Assembly (NCBI GenBank): GCA_000697665.1
Contig: KL197713.1
Span: forward strand, 491,605 to 555,604
Reading direction: 5' to 3'
Length of the DNA: 64,000 nucleotides
Source of the DNA: Jaapia argillacea MUCL 33604
Taxonomy: Eukaryota; Basidiomycota; Agaricomycetes; Jaapiales; Jaapiaceae
The position numbers were made by a program, and so were the translations under genes. The notes under the pieces are model-generated. The model saw only the letters and a list, made by a program, of their open reading frames with translations. It had not been told where the DNA came from and did no database searches. Positions 1 through 9,291 of the stretch are shown in pieces; the stretch's first letter is position 1, and each line of letters starts with the position of its first letter.

Positions 1-815
1 ACACCACCGCGACGGGACTTGAGGTTGACAAAGGCACTGACCGATGAAGGAGGGCGGTGCCTCGAGTAAGAGGAGCAGTGATAACTTCGCGTGGCTTCCC
101 TCGCTGATCTTTGTAAAACAACGTCTGACAAGGTCAAACTGTCAGGAAGGATTGGACGGCAGAAAAAAAGGTTGATACTTCTCCGCCCAGTACTCCATCT
201 TCAACACCAGAGAGATAGATTAGCAGGGTCCATTCGGACTTGGCTCCCGTCTCGGTATCCCGAACCGAATCATCATAATGGGGACCAAAGTGTTGGGAAG
301 GCGTATATTTGTACAGTCGGATGTTGGAGTTCAGTGAGTGGGGAGGTCGGCGAAGATCAGCTTGTCGCCTTGCAGAGGTCGGGTACAGAAACTCGGGTAG
401 GTGAGGAGCGAGAACGGTAAACAAACGTTGCGCGAATGGCACCGAATTTATAGAGAATCGGTCTGGATACGATGGGATCAAGGCTTCGTGGACGAGGGGA
501 GTTGCATGGGTGGACTCACGGTTCAGCCGATCAGCCTCTCCCCTTTTCTTGGGTGGGGTGAGCTCCAGGGGGAGGCCTTCGATAAACCGGATGAATTTCT
601 GGCACTCATCCACCGAGAAGAGATTCTGAAACACAGGTCACATATTATCCGCCAAGACTGCTTATCAGGTTAAGCTGACCGACATCAATGAGTAGGACCT
701 GATCCTCCAAAAGAGGGTGACATTCCAGGTGAGACTTGGGATAGATATCGGGAAAAGAGGGTGCTTGCGTGGCAGGCCTTGCACTGGCTTGTGGACCTCG
801 TGCTTTCTTCACCAT
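1..815 (-). CDS. 2OG-Fe(II) oxygenase, prolyl 4-hydroxylase-like (partial, 3' end outside window)
   Basis: Exons 684-815, 179-625 and 42-124; a donor at 41/40 shows the gene continues past the window edge. Visible protein is about 220 residues. A middle segment HFGPHYDDS carries the HxD pair of the iron site, followed by a WTLLIYLS strand and GGETLFYKD, typical of the double-stranded beta-helix fold. The distal His and the 2-oxoglutarate-binding Arg/Lys should lie in the missing exon. Family members hydroxylate Pro or other residues on proteins using 2-oxoglutarate and O2; the substrate here cannot be told. The ATG at 815 begins a basic N-terminus without an obvious signal peptide. Confidence 0.72.
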
Positions 816-924
816 GGTAAGAGCAGGTAAGAGTCCTGAGAGGCGGCTGATAGTGACAAGTTGCCATACTTTTAATGAACAAAAAGCGATGTAACGATTA
901 TGGCAAAAAAATGTCATTAACACA

Positions 925-1010
925 TGCCCCATGGCTGAGTTGGTCACAGCGTCCGACTGTTAACATGCAGTTGCATCGGAAGGTCGTGAGTTCGAGCCTC
1001 ACTGGGGCAG
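925..1010 (+). tRNA. tRNA-Asn(GUU) with 12-base intron
   Basis: Seven-base acceptor stem TGCCCCA/TGGGGCA, discriminator G, D arm with TGGCTGAGTTGG, T arm GTGAG-TTCGAGC-CTCAC. The anticodon stem TCCGA/TCGGA closes a loop CTGTTA...A, so the anticodon is GTT. A 12-base intron lies one base after the anticodon, the usual place for nuclear tRNA introns. TTTT at 1015-1018 is the Pol III stop signal. Confidence 0.93.
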
Positions 1011-1894
1011 CGTATTTTACTCCCAGTAACTCTGAAGTCGATCAATGTCAAATCAGACAACTACTTGCAAAAGGGCATGTCAAGAAGTACGCTGAGTCTC
1101 ATATTGTCTTCTCCAGACTCGATTAACTTTTTTGTGCCTATGAACAAGCCATCCGACGACCATAAGGCCTGCCAGGAGTACGTACCATCGAGGCGCTACC
1201 AGTCGCTCTTACACAGCCATTGTTACAACATGGAGCTGTGAATCACGTTCCACCAGTCGGCATGTAGAGCCATAGAAAATACGACAGTTCCTATGGGAAT
1301 TTTTGAGCGAACGGAAGAACCTCTGATCTAATACAATCTGGTTTTTCCGGTTTTATGATGAGCGACAGCAAGCGTCGGGCATCGACCGAGACGACGACCA
1401 CGAAATGTGGCTGGACGCGAGTTGTGAACCATTCCGCCGCGAGTGACCATGGCGGGCAAATCGTCACGAAATGTCACGCAGAATTGGCAGGGCATTGTGG
1501 AGGGTATCTGAATCCACACCTTCCACTTGTTAAAAGTCGTCGGGGAAATAGTCTGGAACATTGATTTTGGGTATGTGCCTGAATCCTGAAAGCGGGAGAC
1601 AGCGGAGGTTCAAGATCTATGGGATCTGATGGGTCTTCAGCCACAGCTCCCCATTTTTACGCTTTTCCGTCTCCCATTCTACAACCACACTGCCCGTAAC
1701 AAACAGACTTCGGGAACATATTCTTTGTGTATTTAAGCATCTCTGTGAATTTTCGGAAGACCTCCCGAGGACGGGAGCGGGCTACAAGTCGATGGTTCAC
1801 ATGTCGCGCGTGGTTCACAAGTGGGTCCACGATAGTATGGTCACATACTTCAGTTATCTGTTTGGGCTTCAATGCTGAATGATGGCAAAACATT
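1011..1894. other. Intergenic, no gene seen
   Basis: No open frame here shows family resemblance or supported splice sites. The stretch separates two tRNA-Asn genes that face each other and ends at their Pol III terminators. Nothing else recognised. Confidence 0.5.
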
Positions 1895-1980
1895 CTGCCC
1901 CAGTGAGGGTCGAACTCACGACCTTCCGATGCAACTGCAAGTTAACAGTCGGACGCTGTAACCAACTCAGCCATGGGGCA
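1895..1980 (-). tRNA. tRNA-Asn(GUU) with 12-base intron, second copy
   Basis: Reverse-strand copy of the tRNA-Asn at 925-1010, differing at only a few positions (D loop, intron, T loop). Same acceptor stem, same CTGTTA...A loop and a 12-base intron one base after the anticodon. Downstream TTTT is at 1887-1890 on this strand. The two copies point at each other and form an inverted repeat of about 86 bases with about 880 bases between. Confidence 0.92.
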
Positions 1981-2300
1981 GGTGTTAGTCGATAAAACAA
2001 TAGTACTCATCACTCGACCGACACAACATTCAATGTTGCCCCTCCCATGTTGTTTCAATCCCGGACTACCTTCTCCCCAAATTCTATACAAGAAAAAAGT
2101 GTGCAATGATCTCCTGTATTGTGTGATGATGCATGGGCAGTCTCCCAAACGACTCCAGTGATATGCCTGTGTCGCGGTGAGCACAACGGATGGGAATTTA
2201 CAGACGTCTGCCAGGTGGAATATCGGACCCAAAAAGGACCTACATCCATACCCCATCCAATGACCTTGAATATACACTCCGAAGGATGCGTACCAAAAAT

Positions 2301-2397
2301 CGTCACCTGTGCGATTCGAACACACGCGGGCAAAGCCCAACCGCTGAAGGCCACTGTAAGTAGCAGGCGATCCCGTTAACCACTCCGGCAAAGTGAC
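2301..2397 (-). tRNA. tRNA-Ser(GCU) with intron
   Basis: Acceptor stem GTCACTT/AGGTGAC, D arm CCGGAGTGGTTAACGG, long variable arm with GGGC-TTT-GCCC (class II), T arm GTGTG-TTCGAAT-CGCAC. Stem ATCGC/GCGGT closes a loop CTGCTA...A with an intron of about 15 bases one base after the anticodon, giving GCT. A T5 run at 2295-2299 follows on this strand. The class II arm excludes most isotypes; the anticodon depends on my placement of the intron. Confidence 0.85.
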
Positions 2398-2535
2398 CTG
2401 GCAAATCATGCCAATGTGGACATCAAGACCAGCACCCACCCTAGGCTTCCACCAAACCTAGGTTTTCCATCCATTCGATGAAAATCATGATTCGTACACC
2501 AACATAACTGCCAGCATTTATCTAACCATTTTGTT

Positions 2536-3872
2536 CTATTTTGCTGCACTTTCAGCCGCAACGAACTCTTTGATGTATTCCACCAACTTGTCTGTTTCTT
2601 CCTCGGTAATAGCGTTGTAAAGCGACACACGAATCCCTAGAAATCAAGAATATCAGAAGAGATTTGGGTGATGCAGCGAAAATTGCAGGCCAACCTCCAA
2701 CGGAACTGCAGAGGCGAGGGCCCTGTCAGAATGTGATAACATACAGAAGGACGATCAACACACCGATGACCATCCATTCCTTTCATGCCTCTCTTTATGC
2801 CTCCCTCCAGGTAACGAGCTTCACCACCTTCAGTGAGAACGTCAAATGTAATGTTCATCCAACTTCGAGATCCTTCCTTGACCCGTGCCTTGATGACGCC
2901 CTTGTCAACCCCCTCCTGCAAAGCGGCATAAAGCTTCTCAGACTTCCGTTTGTTGCCAGCCTCATAAAATTTAATCCCTCCCTTCTCCTTCATCCTATCC
3001 AGTACCAAGCCAGCAACGTAGATGGCAAGGACGGATGGCGTGTTGTACAAGCTGTCAAACTCGCAGATGGTCTTGTACGCCATTATGATTGGGACTGGCA
3101 TGGCGCCGAGTTTGGCGGCGGCGTCGACGTCGACGATGCAGTCCTGTCGGACAATGACAACGGTAAGCCCAGCGGGGCCAAGATTTTTTTGGGCACCGGC
3201 GAAGACGATGGCGTGATCGGCGATACGATTGATGGGTCTCGACATGAAAGAAGAGGAGTAGTCTGCGACGAGCGGAAGGAGGGTGTCCTGCTTCAGCAGA
3301 TGGAATGGGAACGAGGCTGGTGAGTCGCTTTCGTGCGAATATTGAACGCCGTCGACGGTCTCATTCTCGCAATAGTAAATGAGGGCAGGGTTGGCCGAGA
3401 ACTTGAAGGTATCATGGGGAGGGATACTATCGAAAGATTTCCCGTCTGCAGAATGCTCCTTGCCATTGACCGCTACATTGACTTTTGCTCCTCCCAACCG
3501 CTGTGCCTCCTCCATAGCCTTCTTACTCCACTGGCCTGTGACGCAATAATCCAATGTACGTTCCTCCTCGGGCAGATCGGGGTAGAGCAACCGATGCCTC
3601 GCCAACATATTCAGCACTACTGTTGCAAACTGGCCTGTACCACCACCTTGCATGAATAGAATCTGGTGGGTCGAGGGGACCTGGAGTTCTGTGCGAATAG
3701 AATCTGCAACTTTCGCGATGTATGCTCGAAACTGAGTAGACCGATGAGATATTTCAGCGATGCCGATCCCAGTCCCCGCGAAGTTGAAAAGACCTTCGGT
3801 GGCCTTTTCAAGGACGGCTGTAGGCAGGGCAGAGGGGCCTGCGCCGAAATTCATGACTCGCTGGCTGGCCAT
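2536..3872 (-). CDS. SER1: Phosphoserine aminotransferase
   Basis: PLP enzyme of serine synthesis, converting 3-phosphohydroxypyruvate and glutamate to phosphoserine and 2-oxoglutarate. The start MASQRVMNFGAGPS is the classic SerC opening; GGGTGQF binds phosphate, and AGAQKNLGP holds the PLP lysine. Exons 2764-3872, 2695-2705 and 2536-2636. The 11-base middle exon supplies the residues SVGG of the GHRSVGGIR motif; only this split keeps the frame and restores the motif. The C-terminus ends AAESAAK. The upstream region has a possible leader intron (donor GTAAGT near 3995). Sure of the family; the microexon is inferred from frame and motif. Confidence 0.95.
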
Positions 3873-4795
3873 GTCGTCGTGGTGGGAGAGGAAAAAGGAG
3901 GTGACGGTATGAGGTGTTCTGAAGTTCTCTTATACTCAGCACTGACTCGACAAGCACCTCAGCGAATTTCCATTTATGGGTTCTTGGAGACTTACCAGTA
4001 CAGATAATCTGCGCGTCGCGTTAGTGCAGCTAGCCAGTGGGTGAGCCATTGGGCATGGCTCCAAGGGCCATATTTATGGGGGTATCTAGCAGCAGCAAGA
4101 ATAGACAGCTAATCGAGGATGGTCATACCGGGTGACTATCCGAACGAAGAAGCCATATCATCGTTCCGTTCACCCCGTCTTGAGGGTCAAGTGATCAAGG
4201 AGACCGTACGGGGACGTACGATAGGCAGATAACATATCTTCATCATTGACTGCAGTCGGATAATAAAACAACATATTCCCTGCTTGGGAATGGCAAAGAG
4301 GAGAGACAAAGCTATCGAGTGCAGTGGAGTGCTGAGATTTAAACAATGCCGACGAACGGACAGAAGGCGATAGATGAGAAAAACGTAAACTGGTGCGACA
4401 TTGAACCATACATCAAAGCAAAGTGATGAAGACAAGGAAGACGAGAGAAGCACGATAACACATAGGAACACGGAAGGGAAAAACAAAGCCCTGATTGAAG
4501 CGTTTTATAGTCCAACTGAATAATAAGAAAATAAATCATGCAGATGAATTGCTGGATGCGAGTGAAGGGAAAATGCAGCGATGGCGACAAAGCGTCGGCA
4601 GAGAGGTTGAGTAATTAGCTGATAGATATATTGATGCAGATGCGTTGATTCGAAGATGCAGTATGTCATGAGATGCGCGTGGTAGATTGCTTGAAATCGA
4701 TGGAAATGGCGAAAGGTGCTTGATGAGAGGAGGTCGTTCGGATTCGGGGAGTGGGTCTCGTCGTGTCCACGAAACCGTCACACCACAGCTCCATA
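3873..4795. other. Intergenic: SER1 promoter side and 3' region of the next gene
   Basis: No coding segment recognised on either strand. Both flanking genes are on the minus strand, so this holds the SER1 promoter and leader, including a candidate leader intron near 3920-3996, and the 3' region of the hypothetical gene at 4796. Confidence 0.45.
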
Positions 4796-5575
4796 TTATT
4801 GGCCCAGCTCGACGAGCAGGATGGGCATGAGATTTTGGAAACGGACTTGGGAAGGTGTGAGGGGTCTCGGAGAGGGGGTTCGAGGGCAAGACTTAAGATC
4901 GACGATGGCGGAGTCGAACGAAGGGAGGGGATCGCACGGGATGGTAGGATCATCTCTGGTAAATGGCAATGAGTGCGACCGCGAAGACACCTTGCGGGAG
5001 CGAATAGGGCCAACGCCAGAGAGCGATGAGCTAATTGGCTGGTCTGCAGTCAACTGCGAAAGGTCCGCTAGGTCCCAAACATTGGAGAAACTGGGCGAGA
5101 CTTCCATGCGTGATATCCATGGAAGTCGATCGAAGGCAGATGCACCCCGAGAGGGGAATGGGCAGTCCTGTCTGGGACAATGACGGCGACGTGGAGAACG
5201 ATGTCGATGGATAGGAAGGCGCCGACGCCGCTTCGTAGGGGTGCATGGCAGAGGGGGCTTAGACATCTGGACATAGAGAGTTAGAGGGTGGCGTGAAGAA
5301 AAGAGGATCCGCAACGTACAGATGATTTGCGTGCAGCAGAATCAGAGAGATGAATGGGTGACATGAGGCGAGACCCTCCTACTGGAGTAGCAGTTTGGAA
5401 GGGGATCTGAAGGAAAGTAAGTTGGGATGAAAGAACTAGACAAAGGGTAGATCGCGCGTACCATAGCTGAGTCGGATGACCAGCACATCGATGAAGGATG
5501 TAAGAATGGCATGGAGGGTGTGTCGATGAGGCAGGAGATGGGATAACGTGGTTTGGGGGAGACAATGGCAGGCAT
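4796..5575 (-). CDS. Hypothetical Ser/Pro/Arg-rich protein
   Basis: Three exons (5462-5575, 5320-5406, 4796-5266) with standard GT/AG introns of 53-55 bases, the first with an ACTTAC branch-like site, join in frame to 223 codons. The protein is low in complexity: a short N-terminal part, a basic patch CTPTKRRRRLP and RHRSPRRRHC, then Ser/Pro-rich sequence with SPRPLTPSQ. No signal peptide, membrane segment or known domain was seen. A disordered nuclear protein with SP/TP phosphorylation sites would fit, but that is a guess. It could be a chance open frame; the consistent splice sites argue for a gene. Confidence 0.4.
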
Positions 5576-6491
5576 CGCGTTCGAAGTCGTTTGAGCGTCG
5601 TATGGGGCGAATAATGATACAAGTACTATGGAAGCGGCAGATCTTTATTATTGTGTGCTATAGGGGAGAAGGAGAAAGCATTGTCCAGCGAGCGCTGGAG
5701 GCCGAGATAAAGGAACAATGGAGACGTGAAGGAACAGTGCAGAGAGCAGCATCGGAGGAATCCGCTTATGGTAATTCTGGCCAAGGCCATCGCCGGCGCA
5801 ACGAGGCTACGTGTCTCTGGCCCAATTCGTCGCGAATCGTGCTGGCAACCATTGTCCCTCCATTCTCCGCTGGTCGGCCCCGCCCTTTACGAAACAAAAG
5901 ACTGGCTGACTCGGACGTGAAGGGTTGCGAAGGCCTCTGCCCCATGAGAAACACCCGACAAAAGTGTGAGACCACTTGGGGAGCACAATGGATCGCTAGT
6001 CATTTCCTGTACGGCACCAACGCTCGCGACAGCAACTGCAGCCTGATTTCCCCCGAGGCTAGCCGATGTTGATGTTTCAGGAAGCACACTGGCACTCACA
6101 CCAACAGAAGCCAATAGAGCATGGATCCATTGTGCAATTCATAATTCCAACACCTCGAGTGTCCGTCCATCAAGCAAATCCATTCAGAGGGGAAGCCCCT
6201 GCGAACTCATCACCCCGGTGTCATTCATTGACTGTCAAACGAAACCCGAGCTACAATCGAAGCCTGACGCGGCGCATTGGGCCCGGCCTCCAACCACTTC
6301 GCTTCCGGGATCAACGATCAACTCAGAGGTAACGGAGTCAACAAACTGTCTGGATGATTCATGGTCATTTGGATTAATGCAAACTAGACAATATGACTGA
6401 TGGTAAATGCGCAATGAAAGCCGAGGTGACACCAAAGCAGGGGGACAAAAATACAAGGAAGACGAGAAAAACTTCTAATCATGCAATACAT
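5576..6491. other. Intergenic, no gene seen
   Basis: About 0.9 kb between the start of the hypothetical gene and the stop of HSP90, both on the minus strand. The open frames here lack family resemblance and splice support. Probably a long promoter and leader of the hypothetical gene plus the HSP90 3' region. Confidence 0.4.
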
Positions 6492-8995
6492 CTAATCGAT
6501 CTCCTCCATCGCCGACGTCGAGGCACCCTCCAGTGGTGGGGGTGCGTCGTCCTCAACGGCGCTCGCCACGGGTTCCGCCTCCTCATCCTCGTCAACATCC
6601 AAGCCAAGTCTGTACGATGTGATCAGAGACGTCCCGAAATAGAAATAACGAATGGTTAGACTCACGCAATCATTCGGTGGATGCGTTTGGCGAAGGAGGT
6701 AGGATCATCCAGGGTGAATCCTGATGTCAGAAGGGCGGTCTCGAACAATAGGAAGGTCAAGTCTCGGACAGACTTGTCGGCCCTGTCTTCGGCGACCTTC
6801 TTCTTCAACTCCTTGATAACGGGGTTCTTGGGGTTGAGCTCAAGGGTCTTCTTCGACGCCATGTAGGACGACATCGAGGAGTCGCGGAGTGCTTGCGCTT
6901 TCATGATACGTTCCTGCGACGTATGTCAATCCTCTCGAACGTCACAGACGATGAGGAGCTATCACTCACCATGTTCGCCGACCACCCGAATTGACCAGTG
7001 ACGAGGACGCAAGGGGAATCTGCGATACGGTTCGAGATGACGACCTTCTCAACCTTGTCGCCAAGAGCCTCCTTGACAGCACTGCAGAGGTCGTTGAATT
7101 GCTTCTCCTCCTCCTCACGGGACTTCTTCTCGTCCTCAGTCTCCTCGAGCTCCAAGCCCTCCTTCGACACACAGACCAACTTCTTGCCATCGAACTCCTT
7201 CAATTGAGTGATGGCGTACTCATCGATGGGATCGACGAGCAAGAGGACCTCGAATCCCTTCTTCTTGAGGACTTCAAGGAAGGGGGACTCCTTGACGGAC
7301 GATAACGACTCGCCAGTGAGGTAGTAGATAGTCTTCTGGATCTCGGGCATGCGAGTGATGTAGTCTGGACCAAGGATGTCAGTGACGACCTATGGGTTCC
7401 TGGAAAAGTGCTCACCTTTCAGAGAAGTTTGCTCGTCCATGGACTTGGTCGAGTAGAAGCGCAAGAATTCGGCGAGCTTGCTGCGGTTCTGCGAATCCTC
7501 GTGGATACCGAGCTTGATGTTCTTGCCGAAGGACTCGTAGAACTTCTTGAAGTTGTCCTTGTCCTCGGAGATCTCAGTGAACATATCGAGGCACTTCTTG
7601 ACGATGTTCTTGCGGATAACCTTGAGGATCTTGTTCTGCTGGAGGGTCTCACGAGAGATGTTCAAGGGGAGATCCTCCGAGTCGACGATACCCTTGACGA
7701 AGTTGAGGTATTCGGGGATGAGTTCCTCGCAGTCGTCCATGATGAAGACTCGGCGAACGTAAAGCTTGATGTTGTTGCGCTTCTTCTTCGTCTCGAAGAG
7801 GTCGAAGGGAGCACTGGGATGGGAATCACATCAAGACATGCGCACAACACCAAATGCAAGCACATACCGCTTGGGAACAAACAAGATAGCCTTGAACTCG
7901 AGCTGACCCTCGACAGAGAAGTGCTTCACCGACAAATGCTCCTCCCAGTCGTTGGTCAAGCTCTTGTAGAATGCACCGTATTCCTCAGGGGTGATATCCT
8001 GGGGATTCCGCGTCCAGATGGGCTTGGTCTTGTTGAGTTCCTCGTTCTCGACAGTCTTCTCCTTGATCTTCTTAGTCTTCTTCGCTTTGTCTTCCTCATC
8101 ATCGACCTCCTCAATTTTGGGCTTCTCCTCGTCGTCCTTCATCTCCTCTTCGTCATCCTCAACTTCCTGGAATGAGGAGAAAATAATCGGTGAGAAATCA
8201 AGTGAAGCCATAGTCGCGTAGGAACGTACCTTCTCAACCTCCTTGGTGACGGCCAATTGAATAGGATAAGAGATGAACTCAGAGTGCTTCTTGACGATAT
8301 CCTTGATCTTCTTCTCTTCGAGGTACTCGAGCTGGTCCTCCTTCAGGTAAAGGCGGATCTCGGTACCACGGCCGAGAGAAGGGTTAACGGTATCGAGGGT
8401 GATCGTGAAAGTTCCTCCTGCAGCGGACTCCCAGATGTATTGCTCGTCGTCGTTATGTTTTGAGATGACCTGCACCCGTTCTGCAACGAGGTACGCAGAA
8501 TAGAAACCGACACCGAATTGACCAATCATAGAAATATCGGCACCGGAGCTAAGAGCCTCCATGAAGCCCTACCGAAGATGGCCCATTAGCGATCCATAGA
8601 ACGTATGAGTCGTCAACGGGAAATGCTCACTTTCGTACCCGACTTGGCGATGGTACCAAGGTTGTTGACAAGGTCAGCCTTTGTCATACCAACACCAGTA
8701 TCCCGGATGGTAAGGAGCTTGTTCTCCTTGTCGGGAGTGATACGAATGTAGAGCTCCTTCTCGGAGTCGAGAACGGAAGGATCGGTAAGGGAGGCATAGC
8801 GAATTTTGTCCAAGGCATCTGAGCCGTTGGAGATCAACTCTCGAAGGAAAATCTCCTTGTTGGAGTAGAAGGTATCTGACCGACGCGTTAATAACGTTAT
8901 GGGACGCCAAACAAAGGGTACTTACTGATGATCAAGTCCAGCAGCTGGCTGATCTCAGCCTGGAAACCAAACTGCTCAGTTTGTGGTGCGGACAT
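6492..8995 (-). CDS. HSP90: Cytosolic HSP90 chaperone
   Basis: ATP-dependent chaperone of about 703 residues. Exons 8926-8995, 8631-8875, 8568-8230, 8166-7868, 7813-7416, 7364-6970, 6913-6666 and 6609-6492. The N-terminal GHKL ATPase shows [33 protein letters not shown] and [14 protein letters not shown]; a charged linker rich in E, D and K follows, then the middle domain ([13 protein letters not shown]) and C-terminal dimerisation domain. The last residues read AMEEID, where cytosolic HSP90s normally end MEEVD, the docking site for TPR co-chaperones. It is the only heat-shock gene in the window; a heat-shock element lies 107 bases upstream of the start. Confidence 0.98.
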
Positions 8996-9078
8996 AGTTT
9001 TGGGTCGTTAGATGAGAGAGATGAGTGGCGAAAGAGACAAGACTGCAAGGCAAAGACAGAGCTCAATGAGGCGTCCAT

Positions 9079-9114
9079 CTTTATAGAATCTTGAGTTTTC
9101 GTTCGAGAAGGTTC
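9079..9114 (-). promoter_or_regulatory. HSP90 promoter: TATA-like box and heat-shock element
   Basis: TTCGAGAAGGTTC at 9102-9114 is a perfect TTCnnGAAnnTTC heat-shock element of three alternating units, the binding site of HSF trimers. CTATAAAG on the minus strand at 9079-9086 is a TATA-like box about 85 bases upstream of the HSP90 start codon. A further GAA unit lies at 9086-9088. Confidence 0.8.
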
Positions 9115-9291
9115 GCAGGTGATTCTCACGCCCCGCATTTGTACTGCTTGCAGATATCTGATCCTTCCAGTGCTTTCTACCGATTGCCTTTCAAGGGTAT
9201 GTTATTCCAGAAATAAAAAGACAAGGTCCACCGCAAAGACGTAGATATCGATACAGATGTGATGTGAACTACAATCAAATCCGCAGAACAA

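Noticed and set aside
7408-8175. 255-residue plus-strand open frame, rich in Leu and Val
   Set aside because: It is the complement of HSP90 exons; strong codon bias of the real gene keeps the opposite frame open.
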